A DNA stretch of 64,000 nucleotides from positions 186,001 to 250,000 of the forward strand of contig JAHJNN010000017.1 of NCBI GenBank assembly GCA_018820765.1, given 5' to 3'. A program made the translations under genes and the position numbers. The notes beneath the pieces were generated by a model. It did not search any database and was not told the DNA's origin. It was given only the letters and a program-made list of their open reading frames with translations. The stretch's first letter is position 1, and each line of letters opens with the position of its first letter. Shown piece after piece: positions 38,703-48,191 of this stretch. This DNA comes from Gammaproteobacteria bacterium (GTDB lineage Bacteria; Pseudomonadota; Gammaproteobacteria; Burkholderiales; Thiobacillaceae).

Positions 38703-39292
38703 GGCGCCGGTTCAAGCCGCACCGGCGGCGGCGCATGTTCGCGGCAGATCCGCCGCACCTCGGGGCTGGAAAGCTTTTCCTGCATCAATCCGCAAAAGTA
38801 GCTGCGTGGCCCCAGCCGCTGGTTGTGGCGGCAGGTCGCGCACACGCCGAAACTGCGCTTGCCGCTTTGCGCCTGCACCTGGGCCAGCACCTGCCGCAGC
38901 ACCACCATCGCCGACGTCACCCGCGCCGGACTCGCGGTCTGCACGATGTCGCGCCAGGCGCCTCCGGCGCTCAGCGTCTTCAGCAAGTTGGTCCCGCCTT
39001 CGGCCAGGATCAACCGCACCACCCGGCCATCGCGGGGGTCGGCATAACGTGAAATCAAACGCCGGCGCGCCAGCACCAGAACGGTCTGCGACACCGTGCC
39101 CTTGGTCAGGCCGAGGTATTCGGTCAGCGCCTGCGGCGTGTTGCTGAAACGATTGGCCTGGTTGAGATAAAACAGCACCTGCAGGTGCACCGGCTGCAGC
39201 CCCTGCGCCGCGCCCGCCTGCCGCAAGTCGGCCCGGGTCAGCAGCGACAGCCGCTCGACCAGGTCAAACAGGGTGAGCGCCTGGCTTTTCAA
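38699..39292 (-). CDS. MarR-family transcriptional regulator with cysteine-rich C-terminal extension
   Basis: A protein of about 197 residues. The winged-helix part (about 25-105) includes [25 protein letters not shown] and the wing [11 protein letters not shown]. After about residue 145 comes an extension unusual for Mar[11 protein letters not shown]...YFCGLM...RRICREH, with four cysteines that could bind a metal. The frame begins with TTG at 39292 without a clear ribosome binding site, so the start is uncertain. A small palindrome TTCAA-GTT-TTGAA (39288-39300) lies over the start and may be an autoregulatory site. It follows cyaY by 13 bases. Confidence 0.85.
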   Translation of the reverse strand: MKSQALTLFDLVERLSLLTRADLRQAGAAQGLQPVHLQVLFYLNQANRFSNTPQALTEYLGLTKGTVSQTVLVLARRRLISRYADPRDGRVVRLILAEGGTNLLKTLSAGGAWRDIVQTASPARVTSAMVVLRQVLAQVQAQSGKRSFGVCATCRHNQRLGPRSYFCGLMQEKLSSPEVRRICREHAPPPVRLEPAP

Positions 39293-39305
39293 GTTTTGAA
39301 GGGGA

Positions 39306-39614
39306 TCAGAAGCGGACCATGACGCCGCCCTGCGCGGCGATCAGCGCGGCCAGCTTGTCGTACAGCGGTTCGCCGCTCTTGGTATCGACCCAGCCGGCGT
39401 CCTGCGGTTTGAAGTGGAAGCCGCCCGAGCGCGCGGCCACCCAGATTTCGCGCGCCACACCGTGGCGGTTGATGATGATCTTGCTGCCGTCGTCGAACTC
39501 GACCTCGATGATGCCGTCGGCCGGCGTCTCGAAATCCAGATCGGCGTCTTCCAGCGCCTGTTCGATGCGAGCCAGGGTGGCGCCGGCGGCTTGGTTGAAT
39601 TCAATTTCAGTCAT
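39306..39614 (-). CDS. cyaY: Frataxin homologue CyaY
   Basis: A 102-residue iron-binding protein that modulates iron-sulfur cluster assembly. The acidic first helix and strand (LEDADLDFETPADGIIEVEFDDGS) and the conserved central block (IINRHGVAREIWVAARSGGFHF) are typical, and the length is normal. It is divergent from lptM-lysA with 25 bases between start codons, the usual arrangement in betaproteobacteria. Confidence 0.95.
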   Translation of the reverse strand: MTEIEFNQAAGATLARIEQALEDADLDFETPADGIIEVEFDDGSKIIINRHGVAREIWVAARSGGFHFKPQDAGWVDTKSGEPLYDKLAALIAAQGGVMVRF

Positions 39615-39639
39615 GGTGTCCCGTGCTAACATTTCGCGC

Positions 39640-39765
39640 ATGAAACTGCGCACCTTATATATAGTGTCCCTGCTGCTGTGCGGGCTTGGTCTGACGGCCT
39701 GCGGCTCCAAGGGTGACCTGTATCTTCCCGAAAAACCTTCCGCACCGCAACGGACTTCCAATTGA
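39640..39765 (+). CDS. lptM: LptM/YifL small lipoprotein
   Basis: A 41-residue lipoprotein with a signal peptide and lipobox LTAC, followed by the family motif CGSKGDLYLP. In E. coli, LptM helps assemble the LptDE lipopolysaccharide translocon. Its TGA overlaps the TTG start of lysA, so translation is coupled. It is the standard neighbour of lysA and cyaY. Confidence 0.9.
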   Translation: MKLRTLYIVSLLLCGLGLTACGSKGDLYLPEKPSAPQRTSN

Positions 39766-41006
39766 ATACCCTGCATCGACTCGACGGCCGCCTCCATCTC
39801 GAAGGCGTGGCGCTGGACACGCTTGCCGAACGCTTCGGCACGCCGCTGTATGTCTACTCCCGGCAGGCGCTCGAAAGCGCCTACCAAGCGTATGCCGACG
39901 CCTTTGCCGAAACGCCACACCTGATCTGCTATGCGGTCAAGGCCAACTCCAGCCTGGCGATTCTGAACGTGTTCGCCCGCCTCGGCGCCGGCTTCGACAT
40001 CGTCTCCGGCGGCGAGCTCGCCCGCGTGCTGGCCGCCGGCGGGGACGCCAATAAAATCGTTTTCTCAGGCGTCGGCAAGACCACGGACGAGATGCGCGCC
40101 GCGCTCGAAGCCGGCATCCTCTGCTTCAACGTCGAATCGGAAAGCGAACTGCACCGGCTCAACCGCGTGGCGGGCGAGCTGGGCAAGGTGGCGCCGGTGT
40201 CGTTCCGCGTCAATCCCGACATCGATCCCAAGACGCATCCCTACATCTCCACCGGGCTCAAGGAAAACAAGTTCGGTGTGCCGATTGCCGACGCACCCAC
40301 GCTGTATCGTCTGGCCGCCGGCCTGCCGAATCTCGCCATCACCGGCATCGACTGTCACATCGGCTCGCAGCTGACCGACCTGTCGCCGCTGGCTGACGCC
40401 GCCGACCGCGTGCTGGCGCTGGTCGATGCGCTGGCAGCCGAGGGCATCACGCTGCATCACATCGACCTCGGCGGTGGGGTCGGCATCCGCTACCGCGACG
40501 AGACGCCGCCCGACCTGGCCGCCTATGGCCGCGTTCTGGCGGCGCGCTTTGTCGGGCGCCACGAGAAGCTGCTGCTGGAACCCGGGCGCTCACTGGTCGG
40601 CAACGCCGGCCTGCTGCTCGCCCGCGTCGAGTACCTGAAGCCGGGCGAGGACAAGAACTTCGCCATCGTCGACGCGGCGATGAACGACCTCATGCGCCCT
40701 GCGCTGTACGAGGCGTATCACGCAATCGTCGCCGTCAACGAACGGCCGACCCCGGCAAAGCGCTACGACATCGTCGGCCCGATCTGCGAAACCGGCGATT
40801 TTCTTGGCTTTGCGCGCGATCTGGCGATTGAGGAAGGCGACCTGCTGGCGCTGCTTTCGGCCGGCGCCTACGGCATGAGCATGGCGTCGAACTACAATTC
40901 CCGCCCTCGGGCGGCCGAAATCCTGGTTGACAAGAATGAAATTCATCTCATTCGACAGCGCGAGACGACAGACGGCATGATGGCTGGAGAACGGCTTGTT
41001 TATTGA
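39762..41006 (+). CDS. lysA: Diaminopimelate decarboxylase
   Basis: A 414-residue PLP enzyme that makes lysine from meso-diaminopimelate. The PLP lysine lies in YAVKANSS (about residue 57). HIGSQLTDL and GGGVGIRY form the cofactor phosphate site, and GPICETGDF has the active-site cysteine. It starts with TTG overlapping the lptM stop codon. The start is supported by that overlap and by the family's N-terminal block LAERFGTPLYVYS. No dapF follows. Confidence 0.97.
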   Translation: MNTLHRLDGRLHLEGVALDTLAERFGTPLYVYSRQALESAYQAYADAFAETPHLICYAVKANSSLAILNVFARLGAGFDIVSGGELARVLAAGGDANKIVFSGVGKTTDEMRAALEAGILCFNVESESELHRLNRVAGELGKVAPVSFRVNPDIDPKTHPYISTGLKENKFGVPIADAPTLYRLAAGLPNLAITGIDCHIGSQLTDLSPLADAADRVLALVDALAAEGITLHHIDLGGGVGIRYRDETPPDLAAYGRVLAARFVGRHEKLLLEPGRSLVGNAGLLLARVEYLKPGEDKNFAIVDAAMNDLMRPALYEAYHAIVAVNERPTPAKRYDIVGPICETGDFLGFARDLAIEEGDLLALLSAGAYGMSMASNYNSRPRAAEILVDKNEIHLIRQRETTDGMMAGERLVY

Positions 41007-41307
41007 CGTTCATCGAAACACCCCGGTTGCTGAGTTGGCGCATTTATAGTATCGAATCAATACATTTTGCTTGACTGCGACAATTTTGTGCCGATTATCC
41101 TCTCGACACATTGACTATTTATTGAACACACCGGAAAAGCCACTAGAATGAGGCTCACCAAGCGGAGCCTCGGTATCGCCCGTGTTTAGCGGGATTCGGG
41201 CAAGTCGGTCGCCTGTCGGTACCACGCTTTGGAAGTGCAAATTCTGACTGCACGTGGCTTCAAGCTGTAGTGATAAGTGAATGTGTCCAACTTCTAAGGA
41301 GTGATAG
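41007..41307 (+). promoter_or_regulatory. Promoter and long leader of the histone H1-like gene
   Basis: No gene in these 301 bases. The best promoter is TTGAAC (41122-41127), 16 bases, then TAGAAT (41144-41149). A second candidate is TTGACT (41071-41076) with TTATCC (41095-41100). From the first, the leader is about 150 bases. A hairpin GAGGCT/AGCCTC (41150-41155 and 41166-41171) lies at or near the 5' end. AAGGAG precedes the ATG. Confidence 0.55.
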
Positions 41308-42033
41308 ATGGCAACAGTAAAAAAACCCGCCGCCAAACCGGCAGCCAAGAAGGCCGCACCGGCTAAAAAGCCCGCTGCCAAAAAACCCGTAGCCAAGAAG
41401 GCAGCCGCCAAGCCGGCAGCTAAAAAGGCTGCACCCGCTAAAAAGCCCGTAGCCAAGAAAGCAGCCGCCAAGCCGGCCGCCAAAAAGGCCGCTCCGGCTA
41501 GAAAGCCTGTCGCTAAAAAGGCAGTCGCCAAAAAGCCCGTAGCCAGGAAAGCAGCCGCCAAGCCGGCCGCCAAAAAGGCCGCTCCGGCTAGAAAGCCTGT
41601 CGCTAAAAAGGCAGTCGCCAAAAAGCCCGTAGCCAAGAAAGCAGCCGCCAAGCCGGCAGTCAAAAAGGCCGCTCCGGCTAGAAAGCCTGTCGCTAAAAAG
41701 GCAGTCGCCAAAAAGCCCGTAGCCAGGAAAGCAGCCGCCAAGCCGGCCGCCAAAAAGGCCGCTCCGGCTAGAAAGCCTGCCGCCAAGCCGGTAGCCAGGA
41801 AAGCAGCCCCGGCCAAAAAGCCCGCTGCCAAACCGGCCGCCAAGCCGGTAGCCAGGAAAGCAGCCCCGGCCAAAAAGCCCGCTGCCAAACCGGCCGCCAA
41901 GCCTGTTGCCAAGAAAGCGGCTCCGGCCAAAAAGCCTGTTGCGAAGAAAGCGGCTCCGGTCGCCAAACCCGCCCCGGCCCCGGCACCTGCACCCGCACCG
42001 GCGGTACCGGTCATCAAGCCGTTCGGGCTTTAA
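41308..42033 (+). CDS. Histone H1-like PAK-repeat DNA-binding protein
   Basis: A 241-residue, extremely basic protein made almost only of Ala, Lys, Pro and Val with some Arg, in repeats of the type AAKPAAKKAAPAKKPVAKK. There is no folded domain. It ends in a proline/alanine tail (PAPAPAPAPAV) and VIKPFGL. It resembles eukaryotic histone H1 tails and bacterial AlgP/HctB-like proteins, and probably compacts or coats DNA. The coding DNA contains long near-identical repeats (41452-41780), so repeat number is likely to vary between strains. It is followed by a strong terminator. Confidence 0.88.
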   Translation: MATVKKPAAKPAAKKAAPAKKPAAKKPVAKKAAAKPAAKKAAPAKKPVAKKAAAKPAAKKAAPARKPVAKKAVAKKPVARKAAAKPAAKKAAPARKPVAKKAVAKKPVAKKAAAKPAVKKAAPARKPVAKKAVAKKPVARKAAAKPAAKKAAPARKPAAKPVARKAAPAKKPAAKPAAKPVARKAAPAKKPAAKPAAKPVAKKAAPAKKPVAKKAAPVAKPAPAPAPAPAPAVPVIKPFGL

Positions 42034-42057
42034 ACAGATCGGGCACTGCCCAATCTG

Positions 42058-42086
42058 AAACGGGGGCTTGTCCCCCGTTTTTTATT
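42058..42086 (+). terminator. Intrinsic terminator of the histone-like gene
   Basis: AAACGGGGG, loop CTTGT, CCCCCGTTT, continuing into TTTTTTATT. The stem has nine perfect pairs, 24 bases after the stop codon. It can also act for msrQ on the other strand, since A residues flank the stem. Confidence 0.9.
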
Positions 42087-42104
42087 GCCCCCCCGTTGCC
42101 CGGT

Positions 42105-42722
42105 TCAGGATCGGGCCGGCACCCGGCGATTGCGGGCAGCCTGCAACACGGCCACGCCCCACGGCAGTCGCACGGCCAGCAGCAGAGCGAGCATCCCGCC
42201 ATACAGCAGGGGCTCGGTGAGGTCCTTCTTCACCAGCCACAGGTAGTGGATGACCCCCAACACGGCGATGAGGTAAACCAGGCGATGCAGCAGCTGCCAG
42301 CGGCGGCCGAGGCGGCGCATCATGGCGTGATTCGAGGTCGCGGCAAGCGGAATGAGCAGGGTGAAGGCCGAGAAGCCGACGGTGATGAAAGGACGCTTGA
42401 CGATGTCCCGGGCGATGGCCGCCGGGTCGAAGAACTGGTCCAGCCAGAGGTAGGTGGCGAAATGGAGGCAGGCATAAAAGAAGGCAAACAGCCCCAGCAT
42501 GCGCCGGAATCGGATGAAGTCTGCGCGCCCGGTCAGTCTCCGCAGCGGGGTAACGGACAAGGTCACCAGCAGCCCAACCAGGGCCCAGGTGCCGGTCGAT
42601 CGCGTGATGAACTCGATCGGATTCGCCCCCAGGCCGCCGTCCATCCCCAGCGCCACCAGCCGCATCAGTGGCAGCAGGCACAGCAGCGCAAGCCAGGACT
42701 TGGGGTTGCGCAGGCCCGCCAT
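42105..42722 (-). CDS. msrQ: Heme-binding membrane subunit MsrQ (YedZ)
   Basis: A 205-residue inner-membrane protein with six hydrophobic helices of the ferric-reductase-like type and conserved histidines (FYACLHFATYLW, SNHAMMRRLGRRWQLLHRLVYLI) for two b-type hemes. It passes electrons from the quinone pool or flavin to MsrP for repair of oxidised methionine in the periplasm. Its ATG overlaps the msrP stop codon by one base, so the two are coupled. Confidence 0.94.
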   Translation of the reverse strand: MAGLRNPKSWLALLCLLPLMRLVALGMDGGLGANPIEFITRSTGTWALVGLLVTLSVTPLRRLTGRADFIRFRRMLGLFAFFYACLHFATYLWLDQFFDPAAIARDIVKRPFITVGFSAFTLLIPLAATSNHAMMRRLGRRWQLLHRLVYLIAVLGVIHYLWLVKKDLTEPLLYGGMLALLLAVRLPWGVAVLQAARNRRVPARS

Positions 42723-43660
42723 CAGAAGAACTTTTTCAGGTCCATGCCGCGGTACAAAGACGCGACCTGCTCACCGTAACCGTTGAACATCAGGGTGTCG
42801 CGCTTGAGGAATTCGCCGATGCGGCGCTCCTTCGCCTGGCTCCAGCGCGGATGGTCGACCTGCGGATTGACGTTGGAATAGAAACCGTATTCCCGGGGTA
42901 TGGCCGCCATCCAGGAACTGACCGGCTGTTTCTCGACGAAACGGATACTGACGATGGACTTGGCGCTCTTGAAGCCGTATTTCCACGGCACCACCAGCCG
43001 GATCGGCGCGCCGTTCTGGTTCGGCAGCACCTCGCCGTAGAGCCCGACTGCCAGCAGCGTCAGCGGATGCATCGCCTCGTCCAGGCGCAGGCCTTCGACA
43101 TAGGGCCAGTCGAGCACGCGCGAGCGCTGCCCCGGCATCTGCTTGGGGTCATGCAGGGTCACGAACTCGACGTATTTCGCGTTGCCGGTGGGCTGGGCGC
43201 GGCGGATGATCTCGTTGAGGGGAAACCCCACCCAAGGAATCACCATTGACCAGCCTTCGACGCAGCGCATGCGGTACACGCGCTCCTCGAGCGGCGCGAG
43301 CTTCAGCAATGCGTCGATGTCCCAGGTTTGGGGACGGTGCACCTCGCCCTCGATCGCCACCGTCCACGGGCGGGGTTTCAAGCTGCCCGCCCTGTCGGCC
43401 GGATCGTCCTTGCCGGTGCCGAATTCATAGAAATTGTTGTAGGTGGTGACGTCCTTGTACGGCGTTCGCTTCTCATCCAGCGTGTGGACGCTGTCGCGCA
43501 CGCCGGCCAGTTTGACGCCGGCGCCGGCATCGGACGCGGTGCCGAGCGCGGCGCCTGCCGCCAGCGCCCCCATCCCCTGCATGAAGCGGCGGCGGTCACG
43601 GTAGATATCAGGCGGGGTGATTTCAGACGGGGCAATCTCGGCGGGCGGGCGTATCAGCAT
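42722..43660 (-). CDS. msrP: Periplasmic methionine sulfoxide reductase catalytic subunit MsrP (YedY)
   Basis: A 312-residue molybdoenzyme. A twin-arginine signal ([18 protein letters not shown], about 23-40) sends it folded to the periplasm. The molybdenum-coordinating Cys133 lies in [10 protein letters not shown]. The frame is open to 43711, but the ATG at 43660 starts the usual leader. It reduces both diastereomers of methionine sulfoxide in proteins, with electrons from MsrQ encoded next. Confidence 0.95.
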   Translation of the reverse strand: MLIRPPAEIAPSEITPPDIYRDRRRFMQGMGALAAGAALGTASDAGAGVKLAGVRDSVHTLDEKRTPYKDVTTYNNFYEFGTGKDDPADRAGSLKPRPWTVAIEGEVHRPQTWDIDALLKLAPLEERVYRMRCVEGWSMVIPWVGFPLNEIIRRAQPTGNAKYVEFVTLHDPKQMPGQRSRVLDWPYVEGLRLDEAMHPLTLLAVGLYGEVLPNQNGAPIRLVVPWKYGFKSAKSIVSIRFVEKQPVSSWMAAIPREYGFYSNVNPQVDHPRWSQAKERRIGEFLKRDTLMFNGYGEQVASLYRGMDLKKFF

Positions 43661-43823
43661 GGCGAAGTCCTGGTTAAGCGTGCGTACCGAACAGTCGGGT
43701 CGCGCGCGCAATCCTTACATATCCTGTCCGGGGTTGTGACCCAGACATGCGGTTTTTGTTTCGCCGCGGAACTGCTAAGGTGCGCCCCTATCGTACGTCT
43801 TTGTTCTTTTTGTGGAATTCCTC

Positions 43824-44873
43824 ATGCGCGCCCTGCTCCTCCTGCTGTTCGTTCCGACCTTCGTCTTCGCCCAGGCGGGCGGCCCGCCCTTCATCCCGGT
43901 CAACATGATGAAAGTCGCCGCCACTCCGGTGTCGAGCACGGTCGAGGCGGTGGGCGCCCTGATTGCCGAGGACAGCGTGGTGCTGCGCCCGGAAATCGAC
44001 GGCCGCATCGCCAAGCTGCTGTTCAAGGAAGGCCAGCCGGTGAAGAAAGGGGCAATCCTGGTGACGCTCGATTCCGCCGAGCAACGCGCCCGCTTCGCCG
44101 CCGCCCAGGCCGACCTCAAGCTGGCTGAAAGCCGCTACAAGCGCAGCAAGGAACTGGTCGCACAGAATTTCATTTCGCGCCAGGCACTCGACGAGGCGCG
44201 CGCCAATCTCGACATCCTGCGCGCGCGCCTGCGGCAGGAGCAGGTCGCGCTCGACAAGACGGTGATCCGCGCGCCGTTTGCAGGCGTGGCCGGGCTGCGC
44301 CAGGTGAGCCCCGGCGCCTATGTCGGCAAGGGCGACGACCTGGTGCGGCTGGACGCGCTCGGCACCCTGAAGCTGGAAGTGCCGGTGCCCGAAACCTATC
44401 TGCCGCTGGTGCGCGTCGGCCAACCCATCACGCTGACCATCGACGCCCTGCCGGGGCAAAGCTTCAGCGGCAAGGTGCACGCCATCGATCCAGTGGTCGA
44501 CCCGGTGAGCCGCAATGTCCGGGTGCGCGCGCGCATTGCCAATCCGAAAGGGCAGCTCAAGCCCGGCATGTTCGCCCGCGCCACCGCCGACCTCGGCGGC
44601 AAGACCCACGCCATCCTGCTGCCCGAGCAGGTGATCGTGCCGCGTGCCGACGGCAGCTACGTTTTTCTCGCGGTCGACGGCAAGGCCGAGCTGCGCAAGG
44701 TGGTGCTCGGAAAACGCGATCCGGGCCGGGTCGAGATCGTTTCCGGCGTGAGCGAGGGCGACACCGTCGTCCTCGACGGCCAGATCAAGCTGCGCCCGGG
44801 CGTGCCGGTGGTCACGCTCGAGCAGGCGGCGCAGATGATGAAGCAACAGGCCGGGAAACCGGCGGCACGCTGA
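43824..44873 (+). CDS. RND efflux periplasmic adaptor (membrane fusion protein)
   Basis: A 349-residue protein with a cleavable signal peptide (ALLLLLFVPTFVFA) and no lipobox. The order is that of MexA/AcrA-like adaptors: a barrel-sandwich lipoyl half (DGRIAKLLFKEGQPVKKGAILVTLD), an alpha-hairpin (about 95-150), the second lipoyl half (TVIRAPFAGVAGLRQVSPGAYVGKG), and a beta-barrel region (about 180-260). It bridges the pump encoded 61 bases downstream to an outer-membrane channel. No channel gene follows, so a TolC-like partner must be encoded elsewhere. Confidence 0.93.
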   Translation: MRALLLLLFVPTFVFAQAGGPPFIPVNMMKVAATPVSSTVEAVGALIAEDSVVLRPEIDGRIAKLLFKEGQPVKKGAILVTLDSAEQRARFAAAQADLKLAESRYKRSKELVAQNFISRQALDEARANLDILRARLRQEQVALDKTVIRAPFAGVAGLRQVSPGAYVGKGDDLVRLDALGTLKLEVPVPETYLPLVRVGQPITLTIDALPGQSFSGKVHAIDPVVDPVSRNVRVRARIANPKGQLKPGMFARATADLGGKTHAILLPEQVIVPRADGSYVFLAVDGKAELRKVVLGKRDPGRVEIVSGVSEGDTVVLDGQIKLRPGVPVVTLEQAAQMMKQQAGKPAAR

Positions 44874-44934
44874 ACCGCCCGGGAAGCCCCCATCGCCGCG
44901 CGCCCCTGTCAAACGCTTTGACCCCGGATAAACC

Positions 44935-47900
44935 ATGATCCTCTCCGATATTTCCATCCGCCGTCCGGTGCTGGCCACCGTGATGAGCCTGCTCATCATC
45001 CTGATCGGCCTGATCGCCTTCGACCGCCTGCCGGTACGCGAATACCCCAACATCGACGCCCCGGTGGTGTCGGTGCGCACCGTCTACCCCGGCGCCTCCG
45101 CCGAGGTGATGGAAAGCCAGATCACCAAGCCGCTGGAGGATTCGCTCTCCGGCATCGAGGGCATCCGCACCATCAAGTCGGTGAGCCGCGAGGAAGTCAG
45201 CCAGATCACGGTTGAATTCGTGCAGTCGCGCGATCCCGAGGCCGCCGCCAACGACACCCGCGACCGCGTGGCGCGGGTGCGCGGCGTGCTGCCCAACGAG
45301 GCGGAAGACCCGGTGGTGGCGAAAATCGAGGCCGACGCCCAGGCCATCATCTGGCTGGCCTTCTCCAGCGACCGCCAGTCAGCGCTGGAAATCACCGACT
45401 ACGCCGACCGCGTGGTGGCCGACCAGCTGAAAACGCTGCCGGGCGTCGCCTCGGTCATCATCGGCGGCGAACGCCGCTACGCCATGCGAATCTGGCTCGA
45501 CCCGGACCGCATGGCCGCGCTCGGCATCACCGTGCAGGATGTGGAAGCCGCACTCCGAAGCCAGAACACCGAACTACCCTCGGGCCGCATCGAAAGCCAG
45601 ATGCGCGAGTTTTCCGTGCTGGCCGAAACCGACCTGAGAACGCCCGCCGAATTCGAGCGCGTCATCATCCGCGACAGCGACGGCGTGCTGGTGCGGCTGG
45701 CCGACATCGGCCGCGCCGAAGTCGGCGCCGAAGACGAGCGCAACATCGTGCGGGTCAACGGCCGCGCCGCCGTGGGCCTGGGCATCGTCAAGCAGTCGAC
45801 CGCCAACACGCTGGAAGTCGCCCGCGCGGTGAAGACCGAACTGCCGCGCCTGGAAGCCGCGCTGCCGGAAGGGATGCAGCTCAAGGTGGGCTTCGACAGC
45901 TCGATCTTCATCGAGAAGTCGATCGACGCCGTGTACCAGACCATGCTCGAGGCGATGGTGCTGGTGGTCGGGGTGATTTTCCTCTTCCTGCGCAACTGGC
46001 GCGCCACGCTGATCCCCTTCGTCACCATCCCGGTGTCGCTGATCGGCGCCTTCATCTTTCTCTATTCGATGGGCTTCACCATCAATGTGCTGACCCTGCT
46101 GGGGCTAGTGCTGGCGATCGGCCTGGTGGTCGACGACGCCATCGTCATGCTGGAAAACATCTATCGCCACATCGAGGAAGGCATGCCGCCGTACGAGGCG
46201 GCGATCAAGGGCGCCAAGGAAATCGGCTTTGCGGTGATGGCGATGACGCTCACCCTGGTCGCCGTGTTCGCCCCGCTGGCGTTTGCCGAGGGCAACACCG
46301 GCAAGCTGTTCACCGAGTTCGCGCTGACGGTGGCGGCGGCAGTGCTGGTGTCCGGCTTCGTCGCGCTGACCCTGACCCCGATGATGGCGAGCAGGATGCT
46401 GCGCCACGAAGCCCGCCACGGCGCGTTTTTCAACTTCGGCGAGCGCATGCTGAACGGGCTGAACACCGCCTACCACCGCGGCCTCGCGCGCGTGCTCAAG
46501 CACCCCTTGATTGTCGCGCTGGTGTTCGTGCTGGTGGCGGCCGCGGCGTTCGGCCTGCTGAAATCGCTCAAGTCGGAGCTGGCCCCCACCGAGGACCGCG
46601 GCTTTTTCATCGGCTTCATGCTGGCGCCCGAAGGCTCGACCCTGCAGTACACCGACCAGTATGCGCGCCAGCTCGAGGGCATCTACCAGAGCGTGCCCGA
46701 GGTGAATACCGCCTTCGTCGTCGTCGCCCCCGGCCTGGAGCGGCCCAACCCGGTCAACACCGCGCTGTCGTTCGTGATGCTGAAGCCGTGGGAGGAACGC
46801 AGCCGCAGCCAGATGGACATCACCGCCAGCCTCGGCCCGCGGATGTTCATGGGCATGCCGGGCGTGCTCGCCTTCCCGATCAACCCGCCCTCGCTCGGCC
46901 AGAGCTTCCGCAACCCGCCGCTGCAGTTCGTGGTGCAGGCGCCGAGCTATGCCGAACTCGACACGGCGGTGGAAGCGCTGATGGCCAAGGTGCGCGCCTA
47001 CCCGGGGCTGGCCAACGCCGACACCGACCTCAAGCTCAACAAACCGCAGTTGAAGGTCGACATCAACCGCGACAAGGCGGCGCAGATGGGGGTCGGCGTC
47101 GACACCATCGGGCGCACCCTGGAAACCCTGCTCGGCGGGCGCGAGGTCACGCGCTTCAAGCAGGCCGGCGAGCAATACAACGTGGTGGTGCAGCTCGACC
47201 CCGCCGCGCGCGCGGCCCCGCAGGACCTGACTGCACTCTACGTGCGCGGCAGCGAAGGCAGCCTGACGCGGCTGTCCAACCTGATCACCGTCTCCGAAAC
47301 CGTGGCGCCGAAGGAACTCAACCACTTCGACCGCCAGCGCGCAGCCATCATCTCGGCCAACATCGCCCCCGGCTACACCCTGGGCGAGGCGCTCGCCTTC
47401 ATGGACCAGGCGGCGAAGGAAACACTGCCGCCCAGCACCCGCACCGCGCTCGACGGCCAGTCGCGCGAATTCGGCGAATCCGGGCAGACGCTGGCGATCA
47501 CCTTCGCGTTGGCGCTGGTCATCATTTACCTGGTGCTGGCGGCGCAGTTCGAGAGCTTCGTTTCGCCCTTCATCATCCTGCTCACCGTGCCGCTCGCCGC
47601 CACCGGCGCGCTGCTGGCGCTGAAGCTCACCGGCGCCACGCTGAACGTCTACAGCCAGATCGGACTGGTGATGCTGGTCGGTTTGATCACCAAGCACGGC
47701 ATCCTGATCGTCGAATTCGCCAACCAGCTGCGCGAGCGCGGCAAGCCCAAGGTCGAAGCGGTGATCGAGGCCGCCAGCCTGCGCCTGCGGCCGATTCTGA
47801 TGACCACCGCCGCGATGGTGCTGGGCGCGGTGCCGCTGGCGCTGGCCACCGGTGCCGGCGCGGAATCGCGCTCACCGATCGGCTGGGTCATCGTCGGCGG

Positions 47901-48021
47901 CCTGCTGCTCGGCACCCTGCTGACCCTGTTCGTCATCCCGGTGGCCTACACCCTGCTGACGCGCGAGCGCAAGGACGCCGCCAGCGCGTCCCAGTCACTG
48001 GCGTCCAATCCCCCGAACTGA
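44935..48021 (+). CDS. RND multidrug efflux permease (HAE1 type)
   Basis: A 1028-residue inner-membrane pump with 12 helices in two similar halves and two large periplasmic loops. The helix-4 segment GLVLAIGLVVDDAIVMLENI carries the paired aspartates that conduct protons. The second half repeats the fold with LVGLITKHGILIVEFANQ. Proton-driven export of hydrophobic drugs, dyes or detergents is expected; the exact substrates cannot be read. It forms an operon with the adaptor gene. A palindrome 13 bases after the stop may end the transcript. Confidence 0.95.
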   Translation: MILSDISIRRPVLATVMSLLIILIGLIAFDRLPVREYPNIDAPVVSVRTVYPGASAEVMESQITKPLEDSLSGIEGIRTIKSVSREEVSQITVEFVQSRDPEAAANDTRDRVARVRGVLPNEAEDPVVAKIEADAQAIIWLAFSSDRQSALEITDYADRVVADQLKTLPGVASVIIGGERRYAMRIWLDPDRMAALGITVQDVEAALRSQNTELPSGRIESQMREFSVLAETDLRTPAEFERVIIRDSDGVLVRLADIGRAEVGAEDERNIVRVNGRAAVGLGIVKQSTANTLEVARAVKTELPRLEAALPEGMQLKVGFDSSIFIEKSIDAVYQTMLEAMVLVVGVIFLFLRNWRATLIPFVTIPVSLIGAFIFLYSMGFTINVLTLLGLVLAIGLVVDDAIVMLENIYRHIEEGMPPYEAAIKGAKEIGFAVMAMTLTLVAVFAPLAFAEGNTGKLFTEFALTVAAAVLVSGFVALTLTPMMASRMLRHEARHGAFFNFGERMLNGLNTAYHRGLARVLKHPLIVALVFVLVAAAAFGLLKSLKSELAPTEDRGFFIGFMLAPEGSTLQYTDQYARQLEGIYQSVPEVNTAFVVVAPGLERPNPVNTALSFVMLKPWEERSRSQMDITASLGPRMFMGMPGVLAFPINPPSLGQSFRNPPLQFVVQAPSYAELDTAVEALMAKVRAYPGLANADTDLKLNKPQLKVDINRDKAAQMGVGVDTIGRTLETLLGGREVTRFKQAGEQYNVVVQLDPAARAAPQDLTALYVRGSEGSLTRLSNLITVSETVAPKELNHFDRQRAAIISANIAPGYTLGEALAFMDQAAKETLPPSTRTALDGQSREFGESGQTLAITFALALVIIYLVLAAQFESFVSPFIILLTVPLAATGALLALKLTGATLNVYSQIGLVMLVGLITKHGILIVEFANQLRERGKPKVEAVIEAASLRLRPILMTTAAMVLGAVPLALATGAGAESRSPIGWVIVGGLLLGTLLTLFVIPVAYTLLTRERKDAASASQSLASNPPN

Positions 48022-48034
48022 CGAATTCGCCCAC

Positions 48035-48060
48035 CGTCCTGACGAAGCTTCGTCAGGACG
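48035..48060 (+). terminator. 26-base perfect palindrome after the RND pump gene
   Basis: Two 13-base arms (CGTCCTGACGAAG and its complement) meet without a spacer. A short T-run (TTTTT) begins about 10 bases later, so this is terminator-like but not ideal. It may alternatively be a protein-binding site. Confidence 0.5.
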
Positions 48061-48191
48061 CTGCCGGCGATTTTTAATCAAGCCGTCAAGTCCGCCTGAT
48101 TCAATGCGGTTTTCCGCGCCATGCGGCGTCACGGGAGACTGGCATGAAGCCTGCTGTATTCCTTGTACAAGCCAAGCAAGGAGACACCGTC

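Noticed and set aside
41452..41780. CRISPR-like regular repeats
   Set aside because: The repeats are in-frame coding units of the Lys/Ala/Pro-rich protein with no unique spacers.
41115..42017. 300-codon minus-strand frame with repeated AGFLATG units
   Set aside because: It is the mirror of the PAK-repeat coding sequence. The plus strand has a promoter, ribosome binding site and terminator.
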